Source of the DNA: Sphagnum compactum
Taxonomy: Eukaryota > Bryophyta > Sphagnopsida > Sphagnales
Reading direction: 5' to 3'
Length of the DNA stretch: 64,000 nucleotides
NCBI GenBank assembly: GCA_965153455.1
Contig: OZ234496.1
Location: 16,236,304-16,300,303, forward strand
Part shown: piece after piece, positions 25,020 to 37,145 of the stretch
Numbering within the stretch: position 1 is the first letter of the stretch
Layout of the letters: every line of letters begins with the position of its first letter
Program-made: the position numbers and the translations under genes
Notes under the pieces: generated by a model
Seen by the model: only the letters and a program-made list of their open reading frames with translations
What the model was told of the DNA's origin: nothing
Database searches by the model: none

Positions 25020-25620
25020 TATCCTTGGGTGGTCGTCCTTTCCATCCATCCGTCCCGTCATCCATCCATCCAAGTTCCTCATCCCGGAAGAAGAAGATGA
25101 TGGAACGGGAGGAGGACGACGACTCATGGCGGCAGCAGCAGTTTATCCACATGTTCATGTGATCCTGTTAGCGCAGTTTGTTTTAGCACTGCGAAATTAT
25201 TTTTGTGTGGTCTGCAGGAATTTAGCAGAGCGAGCGATGGAGGGCCAGCAACAACAGAAACCAAATGGAGGCATGGAGAAGAAAGGTACTAGTCCAAAGC
25301 TGCCGAAGAGAGGAGACATCTTATGGGGGATCGTCACACCAAAGGAGCTCAAAAGTAAGAGATGAACAACTTTAAGGTAGTACGTGGAAGCGCCTGGAGG
25401 GAAGTGGTGGCAGTGGAGTTCAAAGAAGAGTGGGTTAGTCTTCCAGATGATCAACTCCCTTCCAGGCGCCTATATATGTATAAAGGGTACCAAATTGGTT
25501 TTCTCACCAATTGGTCCTCACTTGAATTCGTCCCCAGTTTTGGATTTACCTTACTTGCAGCCTTCACTATTGCTAGTGTAATGATAACACATCACCATAA
25601 TCCATAAGAAACCATTAGAT
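25020..25620 (+). other. Isolated GC-richer island, possible gene fragment
   Basis: Inside AT-rich DNA this stretch has higher GC, a CCATCCATCC run (25041-25071), GAGGAGGACGACGAC, and a splice-like TCTGCAG at 25211-25217. An ATG at 25237 opens a 42-codon frame to 25365 that is Gln/Lys/Pro-rich (MEGQQQQKPNGG, then PKLPKRGDILWG). A good donor (AAAA-GTAAGAG) sits at its end. It may be an exon of a small or broken gene. No family is recognised. Confidence 0.3.
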
Positions 25621-26340
25621 TCTTAAATTTAAAATCCAAAAGGATTAAAAAACCATTAGGTTCATAAATATATAATCCAAAATCTAGAACCCATAAGATT
25701 GCAATATATTCCAAAATGAAGCACCAAAATTCAGAATAAACCACTAGAATGAAGAAAAAATAAGACAATAATTGTAAAGTCATGGTTTTAAATTTACAAT
25801 TTAGTATCAACCAAAATCCACTAGAAAGATAAGAGCATTGAGAAGATGAACATAATCTTGAAGTGGTAGAAGAACATCAGAATCATGAATTGACTTACAT
25901 GGCCAATGAGGGTCTAAGGATGTATAAATTCATTAACCAAGGTTTGGGATTCAAAAAACCACTAAAATCCAAAAAGTGCCAAAAAACCACTAGAATCTAG
26001 AAAAACATATTTAAATGATGAAAGAATAAGAACCCACTAGAATTTTAAAAAAACATGACACCATCATATAATTCACAAAGTGATCACAATCATGAACAAA
26101 CCTGAATATGGTCAATGAGGGTTCAAGGATGGACTATTACATTGACCAAGTCTATGATGGAGAAGACCACCATAATCCATTCAAAATAAAAAGAACATTT
26201 GAATCCAAAAAAACATGATTAAATCATTAAAATGATGAATGTTAGGAATAAGATCACCGAAATCATGGAAAATAAAAACACCACCATATTGATGACCAAT
26301 CAAATCATCAACATGAAGAAGATTTAATATAGGGTTTGAA
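25597..26340. repeat. Degenerate repeat field built on CCACTAGAATC
   Basis: Irregular copies of AACCACTAGAATCCAAAA, ATAAGAAACCATTAG and AAAACATGATTAAATCAT. A related phrase (AATCCATAAGAAACCACCAAA) also occurs at about 24868. No gene. Confidence 0.55.
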
Positions 26341-27860
26341 AATTTAAATATGTACATGAGTTGATTACACAAAACTCAAATTTAGTTTGTATTTAGGTAT
26401 TGCAATTCATCTATTTGAAAATAACAATTCAAACATTTTAGTTCAAATTATAAGCAAGTTTTAAAAAGATGCTTTGGAAATTGGTGAATTTGAATTGTTT
26501 GGTGATAAGATGTGTTGTTAATCTTCACAATTTCAAGTGCATTCCAAACCATAGTATTGTCAACAACCTTGTACTAAGATTTATTAACTCTTTGAATTGT
26601 CAATAGTATATCATTGAAAGGTCCATGGGAAGCCGAATAAGAATATGTTCAATGACAAGTGCATCTTGAAAAGGAGCAAATAGATGGTTAGTATTATTGT
26701 TGTATTCATGTTTCCAGTCTATGGAGCTTGGGGTTGAAGGACTTAAAAATTAAGTTTCTATTAACAATTTTTGGGTAGAAGGAACCTTAGTTTCTAGTGT
26801 GGTTGGAAGAAAAGGTTCAACTATTTTCAAATTTTGCAAGTCATGAAACTATTAGGATATGTAAGATCTCATGAAGCTTACGGGAGCAAACATACAATGT
26901 GACCACAGTGTAAGGAAGAAACATTGCCAAAGGGTCAATTCTTCAATAAAAGAATCATAAAATGTCTTCTTCCTTATTGGTGTAGATGAACACTAATAAA
27001 CCCCACCTTACACCAAAAGTTGTGCTAGCTTAAGGAATCTTGCGCATTGAAGTCTCCTCCCCTCCTTTTTCTTCCTAAACTTGAACTTGACTTACAAAAG
27101 TTGTAGCATAGATCCTTTCACTTTGAGCACCACGCACCTTCACTTGATTGTGTTCACAAATTGTAGAGCTCAAAAAGAAGTGATAAAAAACTCATTAAAA
27201 AATGACATAAAATTCCAAAAAAAATGGTGGCACTTAACAAAAATGGGCAAAAAGCTAATAAAAAATGACAAAAATTTATAGAACATACTAATGCTTATGC
27301 TCCCAAAAACATGAAAAAAAGATCCTCTCACTCAACAAGAACAAAAAAAAAACACAAAAAAAATGGTGAAGACCTTCATGCGCATGAGCTTCATGGGACA
27401 ACGAATTTCTTGCACACAAATATTGATATACACGCTACTTGTGTGATAAATAACAATAGAACACCAAACTTGATTGATGTCAAGCTGAGGACCAAAATCA
27501 TGTTTCGTGTCCCATTTGGATGCAATGTAAAAAATTGGTGCCATGTCAAGCATTACGACCGGAGAATTGGGCAAACATGAGCTTCTCATCCTATGTCTAT
27601 CCAACTTCATAAATTACTCTATTGCCATAGAGTTATCCATAAAGTCATCCTAAACTTTGAACCTGTGTTCAGGTGGCATTCAAGGTAGATGTTTTTTTAC
27701 ATACAATTTATGTTTAAAAAATCTTCATTTTCCAGTCACTTCTCACAATTGTTAACTCACACAAGTGTGAAGAATTTCAAGTCAAAAGTGAATTGTCAAA
27801 TTTAGTGTTTGGGTGTGCACTTTGTTCAAATGGTGGAAGAAGGTCTGCATTCGACATCTG
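26341..27860. other. Intergenic DNA, nothing recognised
   Basis: AT-rich without clear repeats. The two ~90-codon frames at 27311-27610 overlap on opposite strands and show no family resemblance. Confidence 0.55.
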
Positions 27861-28020
27861 TGGAAGGGAAGGGTCTTCAACTGCCTACGGAATGAATGTT
27901 TTCAAACAGAAAGAAAGAAAGAAAGAAACAACCTTGGAGTTTCTTTGCAGTGAAAAATAATAAACTTTTGATGAAAACATTATTGCTAAGGAAATAGGAA
28001 TGGGTTGAGCAACCAAGCGC

Positions 28021-28060
28021 CCCCTGGAACGACGAGTCCTCCCCTGGAACGACGAGTCCT
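28021..28060. repeat. 20-bp perfect tandem duplication
   Basis: CCCCTGGAACGACGAGTCCT occurs twice head to tail. Confidence 0.95.
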
Positions 28061-28239
28061 CCATGATGTCCAGCAGGCCTCAAGGCAAATATGGAAAGAT
28101 TGGAGAAAGTTTGGGTTGTCAATGATGTCCAGAACTCCTCCTGCACGGGAGTTGCAAAAATGACAAAGTCATATGAGGAAGGAGGTCGGTGATGTTGGGG
28201 GAAGTGAGTTGAGAAAAAATGGTGAAGAAGTTGTGGTGG

Positions 28240-28325
28240 GTCTTGATACAATCTGAGGTTTGTGGCTACTCCTGAATTGTGGCATGAATTGTTGCGGAAA
28301 CAATACAATCCGAGGTTTGTGGCCA
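28240..28325. repeat. Short direct repeat, ~60 bp apart
   Basis: GATACAATCTGAGGTTTGTGG and AATACAATCCGAGGTTTGTG recur at about 28242 and 28301. They lie inside a 176-codon minus-strand frame that I do not recognise and do not call as a gene. Confidence 0.7.
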
Positions 28326-28561
28326 AGTTCAAAATAGGAAATGCTCTGTGAAATTCCCAGAAAGTGAACTCACAGTTGGGATCAAACACCTGGTGGCCAT
28401 TCCTCAAAATGTGGTAAAGAAATCAAACTCTTCAACATTGAAATATGAGTCCAGTGTAATTAGTAATTACTTTTACACATTTTGTTTTTGTTTTTTTTGT
28501 TTTTTGGGGGGGAAGAAAAAAATGAGATTTTTAAAATTTTTTTTATAGTGTAAATTTGACT

Positions 28562-28669
28562 AATTTGGCCAAGTTTTTGAGATCACAAAATTGAAAGAAA
28601 AAGCCTGCTTGCTTGTTCAAAACTCTTGTTTCAATTTTGTGATCTCGCCAAAAACAGATTGGCCAAATT
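28562..28669. repeat. Inverted repeat, ~108 bp, upstream of LACS
   Basis: The left arm (28562-28599) begins AATTTGGCCAAG and contains GAGATCACAAAATTGAAA. The right arm (28628-28669) is its imperfect complement, ending GGCCAAATT. The arms are about 38-42 bp around a ~28-bp loop. It could be a foldback MITE or a structured promoter element. No target duplication was identified. Confidence 0.7.
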
Positions 28670-28869
28670 TTCCAATAATGATTAAAAACAAGTTGAATTT
28701 ACAGTATATGGGGAAAAATAAAATTCCCAACAATTTCTCACATTTTTCTGTCGAAAGAAAAGAGTGGACGAGTCTTTTCAAGACCGAGCAAACAGGGCAA
28801 TAAAAGAAAGGAAACCCCCACAAAAAGAGAAAAAGAAAAAGAAGTTTCGCAGGATATTGTTAGGCGGAA

Positions 28870-29585
28870 CCTGAGGATGAAACACCACGCATTGCTTGGC
28901 GCCCTCGCTACGTTCGTAATTCGCCGCATGCACACGAACCAACAAACCCCCCCCCCCCCCCGGCCGCCCGTCTCGTCTCTCTCTCGCACAAGTCTTCTTT
29001 CTCGCTTTTCTCGCCGCCGTTTTCCTCGTCGTCTTTCCAGCTCGCCGCCGTGCGCTGTTCCGCATTGTGCGTCTTCATTTGCTTCTATCTCCTTTCTATC
29101 GCTCGGATCGTCTTCGTCTCAAGGAGCCGGAAGCAATTCGGTGAGTTGCACTTCATCGGAAGAAGCAGCGACTTCAGCAATTCTCGTCGTCCGTCCACAA
29201 TCGCGGTAAGTGGAAAATAATTCCTTCTTTTCTTTGTCTCGTTTCTTGGCCAAGATTTATTTTCTTCTCCTCATTTGAATGTTGTTTTGCCGCCTTTCTT
29301 CTTCCCTTGCTCTCGCTTTTCGCTTGTTTTGGTTACAGATTGTGCACCGAGAGAGAGAGATCTTGAGATCTTGAGAGAGAGAGATCTTGTGTGCATCAGC
29401 GGAGGGGGGCATTCGTGAACGGAGAGTGGAGGCGACTTGTACTGCATGGATCTATTTTTGTTTTCTGGTTACGTGCGTGCGAAAAACGATTTTGCGAGGG
29501 ATAACGTAGTCTTCTGGCTGGTTCAGGCTCTCTTGGAGAAGAAGATAAGGAGAGAGAAGGACGCGGCGGGAAATTCGGAGACGAG
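28870..29585 (+). promoter_or_regulatory. LACS promoter side and spliced 5' leader
   Basis: AT-rich DNA gives way to a pyrimidine-rich, GC-richer leader (C run at 28947-28961, then TCTCTCTCGC and TCGCCGCCG phrases). A consensus donor follows 29205 (TCGCG-GTAAGTGG) and an acceptor precedes 29339 (TTGGTTACAG), giving a likely 133-bp 5'-UTR intron. The second leader exon begins with GA-rich DNA (GAGAGAGAGATCTTGAG repeated near 29347-29390). The start of transcription cannot be fixed. Confidence 0.6.
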
Positions 29586-29613
29586 ATGGCAAATGCCGAG
29601 CGCTTTATTGTGA
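29446..29613 (+). promoter_or_regulatory. Upstream ORF overlapping the LACS start codon
   Basis: The first ATG in the inferred second leader exon is at 29446. It opens a 55-codon frame (starts MDLFLFSGYVRAKND) that runs past the LACS ATG at 29586 in another frame and stops at 29611-29613. Its context is weak (TGCATGG, T at -3), while the LACS start has G at -3 and G at +4. Leaky scanning would therefore be needed for LACS synthesis. Regulatory effect is inference. Confidence 0.55.
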
Positions 29614-32600
29614 AAATAGAAGACGCGGTCAAGGGAAGGGGTGAAGAGCCATCACTGGGGCCGGTTTACAGGAGCATTATCGCCAAGGATGGCTTCCCGC
29701 CGGTTCCAGACAATATGCAAACAGCGTGGGAGATCTTTACGTAAGCATTTTCGTCCCGTACTACTCTTTCTCTTTCTCTCTCTCGTCGTTCTCGTTCCGG
29801 TTCTTCTGTACGTCGTAAGGTGACGGGAAGAATCCGTCTGAAATTAGTACAGTAGCTGTATGTGTCTGCGTCGTCGCAGAAGTATGGAGATTGCTTCCGA
29901 ATCAAGCTGAAGAAGCAAAGCTTTTCGCATCCAGACGATTACAAGGAAAGCTTGATGTCTAGCAAATGACTCTTGAATGAGTCAAAATGGAGCACTTGCA
30001 TGGAGTATTGTGGACGAGCTGCTATGTTCTGGATCTAAGGCCTCTATTTGGTTCTCATAAGCCCAGGAGCAGCTCTGAACGTATGCTCTGCAGTCTGTTT
30101 CGTCATGCGACTGACTGTTGGGAATAGGATTCTGTAGCTTTTGGAAGAAGAGCGAGCAGCAGCTCTGTGAATGTCTCTGTTAATCTGCTTTGATTGTATT
30201 CTGCTTCTAGACTATTTACTGACTGTCTCCTTCCTTTGCTGGCATTGCTCTCCGCAGTGCTTCTGTGAAGCGAGTTCCAAACAACAATTTACTTGGAGCC
30301 CGGGAGGTGACAAATGGAGTTGTAAGTGCTCAATCTTGAATTCTTTGCTCCTGAAGTGAACTGTCAGGTCTCACCATCTTTCTTTCTGTGCAGGGCACCA
30401 GTGGTGAGATGAACTCTTTTGACAATTGTTTTAGCAAGCGGGTTCTTTTTGTTTGCTTGGGCTGTACTTAAGTTTTTGAGTTTTCTTGTGTCATTGAGAA
30501 AGCTGAGAGATTTTGTTGTCTGGAGATGGAACTTTTCATTGATGAAACGAGAAAGAGTTAAATTCCACTTGTTTAGCAATCTGAGAGCCCTTTCAATTGA
30601 TCTGGATGTGCTGTTGAGCCCCTTCCAGTCTCTTTCCTTTCACGTCTTGAACTAGTTTCTGTGAAATTGCAGGCAGGGAAATATATCTGGCAGACATACC
30701 AGCAGGCATATGAGACAGTGATCCTGATTGGCTCAGCAATGCGCCATATTGGTGTAGAACCTGTGAGTTCTCAAACTTATGTGCTGGAATACAATCATTG
30801 GGAATATCAAAGGATAGGACAACATCATTGGATGTTAGACTTCATAAGAGTCTGGAAAAAAAGAGTTTGATCATCTTGTCAATGTAGACATTGAGATAGA
30901 TGAAAACCGTTACCATGTACTGCTTAGAGCAATGAGCTGACATAGAGAATGTGCTTTCCATAATTTCACGTCTGTACCAGGTTGATGCAGTTCAGATAAT
31001 TTTGTCCAGATGCCATGTGTTGCCCATGTCAATCTTTAACAGTTGACTGAGGTCACCAGAGAAGTTTACAACAGCTATCACCAAGAAGATCAACCTACTT
31101 TGTTGCATTCTAACTTGTTTGCATTGGCTTGTGGGCTTGTAACATGTTCTCAGAAAGGTCGGTGTGGGATATATGGAGCAAATTGCCCTGAATGGTTCAT
31201 TGCAATGGAGGTAAGAATATATTATGCCACATGTTTTTCTCTACTTACCTGTTTATCTGCTAGAAAAATCTGCAATTGTTCAACTTTCAATCCATAGATT
31301 ATTCTGGTTAATTGGTGCTATAAATGGAATGAAAAAAAAGCCATTATTTATCATTACATGGGATGTGGTCTAGAATGGGATAAACCATCACCTGTTTGAT
31401 TTCCCATGAGGCTTGCTAAGAATTTATTGTTGGTGCAGGCATGTAATGCCCACAGCATTATCTGTGTTCCTCTCTATGACACTCTTGGTAAATGACTCTC
31501 TCTCTCTTCTTTGTTTCAGAAAGGTCACAGACTACGTACCAAAAAACCAATCTTATTACAGCCACACCAACCGTATTCCTCTTCTTTCTCAGCTGGTCTA
31601 CCATTGCCAGATGCAAAAGAGCAGCCTAAAACATGCTCTTTTATAGTTTCAGTTGAATCAAGCTTTCAGGAGTTGGAGATCACTGTCTAAACTGAATGTT
31701 CTTGTTGTTCGTGTATTGAAGGTTCTGAAGCAGTGGAGTTTATTGTGAATCATGCTGAGGTTTCCATAGCTTTTGCACAAGGCACCAAGCTCCCTCTGGT
31801 ATTAACAGTTTGCTGCCATTCGGGTTTCTTTTTGCCCATCTTTCATTCTGCCTTTCCTCTTTGTAATTATTTTTGCGACTAGTCAGTTCACATGTTTTGC
31901 ATCTTTGTAGTCTTTTGGTGTCTTTTCAGTTCATAAAAGTAAGTCAGCTTGACTTTTTGGGTGACTTCTTTCAGTTGTGTCCATTTGTCCGCCCACCTCT
32001 TAGCATCATCAAGACACACCTATTGCTTGTACATGTTCAGTGGTTTGCAAAAGTATGAGCACTATCAGTCCATGGCATGCACAGCTCCTGACAGTACTTT
32101 CTGTGCCTACTGGTACAACTTGTCAAATGCTAGTCCGATGTGCATAGACTCATCTTCTTTTTCTAAGCATGCTGATTGTTGATTTTGACAGATGATTGCC
32201 TCCTTGCCCAAGTGCACAGACCATCTTAAAAGTAAGTTCTAATATGTTTTCTTTGTAATGGTGATCAGAAGGCGATAGAATTGATCTTTGTCTTTTACCC
32301 TGATAAGTTGCTGGTTTTACCTGTATTTTGAATGCTTTCTTCAAGGTGGAGCCAGATACAGAGTGCCTTGTCAGTAGGCTACTGTACAGTCAATTAGGGG
32401 CTCATTGTGAACTCCAGGACTATTTAAGGCCCACTTTGACTATTGGGCTGTGTGTGCCTGGGTGCAGCTATTGTGAGCTTCACAAGTGTCACCAGTGATC
32501 AGAAAACTGCAGCAGAGGCAGCTGGTGTTGTATTGTACGCCTGGGAGGAGTTTCTGCAACTGGTGTGTTGTCACTGGCATGTCTAATGGATCATGTTTTC

Positions 32601-35600
32601 ATCTGTTGGTCTAGATATCTACACCTTGTGACGGTGCAGCTTCAAGAAATTATCTTTGCACCTTTCAGGTCTTAAGATGGTAATTGAATCTATTTTTTGG
32701 TAAAGCTTCAGGAGGCTCTCTGTCTCCAGGGTTGTTCTTGGCATTGCTCTGTAACATTGACTTCTCAACCTACATACTGCAAGTTTTTCTTTGGATCTGT
32801 GAAAGTTTTGGTTGAGGCATGTGATTGTGTGATATTAGGTAAATACAATAAGCAGTACTAAATTGTGGGATCATTGTATTATTCAGGGAAAGGAGAATTC
32901 AGTGGACCTGACACCTCCATCTAGACATGACATCTCCACAATTATGTACACCAGTGGTACCACTGGAGAGCCAAAAGGAGTGCTCCTCACCCATGAAAAT
33001 GTGGTGACCTGCATAAATGGTCTTGATCACTTTCTTAAGGCTCGGAATGAAGTCGTTAAGTATATCATTCTGGAGCTTCCTCTTTATATCCTCTGTGGCT
33101 CAAATACAACACATACATAGGTGACTCTGCAAGAGATGTAACTGGGGCTGGGTATAGAAAGGAGTAATGCAGAGGTTCAGAAAAAATTCAGGAGACGCCA
33201 TTCTTTTGTATGTTGCGCTGCAGTTTCTAACAGTGAAATTGATTCTTTATATTCAAACTAATTTTTAACGTGAGAATTTCATAGTAGAGTAGTGAGTAGG
33301 TTGTGTGACATCTTCTAATATAATAATCTGATGGTGGCATTTTGCAGATGGATGAAAATGATGTCTACTTTTCCTTTTTGCCTCTGGCACACATATTTGA
33401 TCGTGTTTCTGAGGAGTTTTATGTCTTTGTTGGTGGTTCTATTGGGTTCTGGCAAGGGGTAAGATTGGCATGCATGTCTTTGAGTCATGCTTGATTAACG
33501 AAGTGAAATGGAACCCAAATGCTGGTTTTGTTGCAATTGTCCAAGTCAGATCCACATGCAGCTAGGGACCGAATGCCAAATGTTTTCAATGTGCTACCAT
33601 AGGTAGTTGTGATCTTGATCTTCAATGTCTTGGACAAATCCACAGTCTGGCTATGTGTACATGAAGTGAACTTGTATCTGCAGCATATTACCAAAAAAAT
33701 ATCAGGACAGATAAAGCAGCAGGTCAACATTGGGATCCTCATGAAAGTATATGGGTGAAATAGGTTTGTAAGGCAAGCATCTTTTGTTGAATGCAGGATG
33801 TCAAGAAGATAATGGAAGATCTGGCAGAGTTGAAGCCAACAGTGTTTGTTGCGGTACCTCGGGTATTTGACCGCATCTATTCAGGTCTGCTTCAATTGTT
33901 GAGGTTGCACTGGAATTTGATTAGGAGAATTGAATTTCTGTGGCAGTAGTTGCATATGAATGTCAAATTTCTCCAGTTCAATGCATTACCATAGATGAAC
34001 AAAAGTGTCATATTGATGCATGTTGTTGTTGGGGACAATGTTATCCAGGAATTACCTCACGGGTTGCCACCACAGGAGCTATTCGGAAGTGGTTGTTTGA
34101 TTTTGGCTTCTCCATGTGGGTTCTCTGCTTTGGACAGGGAGAGACTAAGTTTAGTGTAATGACTTCTTGAGAATCTCTCATGAGACTATGCTTGTTTAAC
34201 TTTGTATCCCAGAAAGACTATCCTCAGCTTAGTTGTCATTTTAAAGGAGAGTGGGACATGCAAATGTGATACCTATCCAGTGTTTGCAATTGGTGGCCAT
34301 AAGGTCCTCAGAGACATGGCTCTGTACTAGCCTGGGTCTGTTGGTGCCAATCAGGGTGCACCAACTTGGGCGAGATTGACAGTGCTTGGTCAGTGCTATC
34401 ACAATAGTACTTTGGAATATTGGGTGTTGGTATCTGGGCTGGCTCTCATTCCATATCCAACAAAGATTCTGGCCATGATGGTGTAGTTCTGAACCATTGC
34501 AGTGGGAGATAATAAGCACCACAGTTTTCAAAGCTGATAGGATCATCATGTTGAGTGATCTCCTCCTCAGTGATCTTCTTGTGGATTTCTTCTTTGAATG
34601 AACATGGATGCTGAAAATTGGGTGTGCTTACTTTGTTTTGGAACAGGAAAATGAAGTCTCTCTTGAAGGGTGCCAAGCATGACAAGGCTGCACCACTTTT
34701 TGACAAACTTCTTTTCAATAAGGTGAGCCAAAGCTGTGTGATACCAAATATGTTCAGGCCTAGCCTTTCCTGCTGCTGTTTGTTGGACCTGTAAGGGAGT
34801 TTGTTTGAGTGCAAATTTCATGGCTATTAAGGGATCTTGCTGACTGTGGGGTTGTTGAGCAGACTGTTATGTACAGCTCAGTGTCCTTTGAAGCAATAGC
34901 CGAGCTCTTTCATGAAAGTGCTTCAGGGTATGTGGTTTTTGTAGGTCAAAATGAGCCTTGGTGGGAATGTTAGGCTTGTGATCTCAGGGGCAGCACCTCT
35001 ACCTGTCCATGTTGAGGATTTTCTACGGGTTGTCACATGTGCTCCTGTTGTGCAGGGTTATGGTATGGTCTCTCCCATCTTTTGTTCTCTCTGTGGGTCT
35101 ATGGCAAGAAGAATGTTATCAATACAGTGTCAGTGCCTCTCTGTCCACAATTGTGCAGGAGTAGAGCATGATCCTGCCAATGAATAGAACTCTCAAAACA
35201 GTTTTGTAGAAGGAGCCAAGCAAGCCTGTACAAACCATTCACTTTAAGTCAATACTGAAGTGAACCCTGCATGAAGGTGTTGAGCGGCATTTAGTCAGCT
35301 CCTTCCCTGATGTAGTCTAAATGCCATTGATCCTTGTCAAGTATAGGAATGTAGGTAGTTACAATTGTTATAGAAAGAGATCCACTGGATGATAGCAGTA
35401 GTCATAATAGCAAAATCTCTTATGTGGCAAAGCCATTGTTCTTGCAGGGTTGACAGAGTCATGTGCTGCAAGCTTCATTCAAGTGCCAAATTGCATTTCC
35501 ATGCAGGGGACAGTAGGCCCCCCCTTACCCAACATTGATGTGCGTTTGGAGTCTGTCCCTGAGTTGGGCTATGATGCCCTTGCCAATCCACCACGAGGAG

Positions 35601-37145
35601 AGATTTGCATCAGAGGCAACACATTGTTTGCAGGATACTACAAACGAGAGGACCTTACTCATGAGGTTCTTGTTGATGGCTGGTTTCATACAGGTGAGAA
35701 GTCAAGGCCATTGAAGTTTCCAGAGCTTTTAGATTCTGTGGCTTGCCTGTTTGCCAGTTGCAAACTTGAGTTGCTTTTTTAACCAGCATGCTCTTTGTAT
35801 CAAACTTATAGAGGTGTCATTGTAATACCATTTAAGCCATGGATGCTCAGAACCTGTGCATTCAGTTGCATAGATTTATGTGAGATGACATGACTTGATT
35901 GTGCATATTTCTCTGACTGATTGGAATTCATGTGCTGCTGTCTTTGGACTGCACAATAAAAAGTGATAAGCCTGTTCAAGTCCCTCACTTGGAGCTTGCA
36001 ATCTCAGCAGTTGTGGCTTGGGATTTCATCAAATCCCTTGTTGCCCTTCTTTTGTGTTGACAGGTTTCATCTTCCTCTGTTTGCATGTACATGTACATGT
36101 ACATACTTTTGAAGCTTTGGGGCACTGGCTAGTTATGGAATTCTGGTTCTGAAATTGCATGCAATATGGCAGGGGATGTTGGGGAGTGGCAAGCAGATGG
36201 AGCCATGAAAATCATAGACCGAAAGAAAAATATTTTTAAGCTCTCTCAAGGAGAATATGTTGCAGTTGAGAATCTTGAAAGCATTTATGGGCAGTGCTCA
36301 GCTGTGGACCAGGTATTTCTCTGCAATATGTCTCTGTTAGAATAATGCATTTGCATAGGGCTATTTGTTTGTAGAGGCTGACAACATGCCATCTTTGTAT
36401 CATTGCAGATCTGGGTATATGGTAACAGTTTTGAGGCCACACTTGTAGCAGTTGTTGTTCCAAACCAGCCTGCACTTGAGAAATGGGCTCAAACCAATGG
36501 TGTGGAAGGAGACTTTTCCCAGCTATGTAAAGATCCCAAGGCAAAAGAATTCATACTGTCAGAGCTTGGTGCTACTGGTAAAATGAAGAAGGTCAGTTCC
36601 TCTTCAAGCAGAATTATGGCCATCTCTTCACAAGTGAACTTACACAGGGTTGACTACTTTCAAGCTCAAGTTGTATGATTGCTTGCGAGCACTTTACTGA
36701 GCTGACTATGTTTTTCAAAGACAGAAATTAGAGAATATTTTAAACCGGGTTTTGATAAGTAGGTTTTCATCTATCTTGAAGTTACTTAAAGATGCATCTT
36801 GATCTGGGTGTGAATACAGAGGCATATGTCAAGCTTTGAGTTCCTGAAACACACATACTGTTTGTAAATTTCACAGGTGAAGGGCTTTGAGGTCATCAGG
36901 GGAGTATATTTAGACTCTTTGCCATTTGACCTAGAGCGCAATTTGGTAACCCCTACATTTAAGCTGAAGAGACCACAGCTCCTTCAATTTTATAAGGTAA
37001 GCACTGCCTACAGATGCTTTCCCTGTCCTCTACCAATGTTGGATTGACGAGACTGAACCATGGAGGGAGATATTATTTAATAAATATGATGCATGGTGTT
37101 ATGCAGATGGAGATTGATGCCCTGTATGGAAATTCAAAGAAGTAA
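29586..37145 (+). CDS. LACS: Long-chain acyl-CoA synthetase, LACS4-like, complete
   Basis: ATP-dependent activation of long-chain fatty acids to acyl-CoA, at ER membranes in this subgroup. Nineteen coding exons join in phase: 29586-29740, 30258-30321, 30673-30762, 31154-31210, 31439-31487, 31722-31798, 32192-32231, 32468-32562, 32887-33054, 33348-33458, 33797-33884, 34049-34115, 34647-34722, 34945-35062, 35448-35693, 36173-36312, 36409-36591, 36877-36996, 37107-37145; 660 residues plus stop, close to Arabidopsis LACS4 (about 666). AMP-binding motif [11 protein letters not shown] is at about 230-240, QGYGLTES at 416-423, DGWFHTGD at 495-502 and [14 protein letters not shown] at 515-528. The amino end ([18 protein letters not shown]) is typical of LACS1-4. 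No PTS1 or PTS2 was noticed, so the peroxisomal LACS6/7 type is unlikely. All introns are GT-AG, with no lesion. Confidence 0.96.

Noticed and set aside
27877-28407. 176-codon minus-strand open frame
   Set aside because: It spans a 20-bp tandem duplication and a local direct repeat, shows no recognisable domain or splice context, and has repeat-like composition.
30394-30404. A 10-bp extra LACS exon between a CAG and GTGAG
   Set aside because: It would break the reading phase; exons 2 and 3 already join in phase and match the family.
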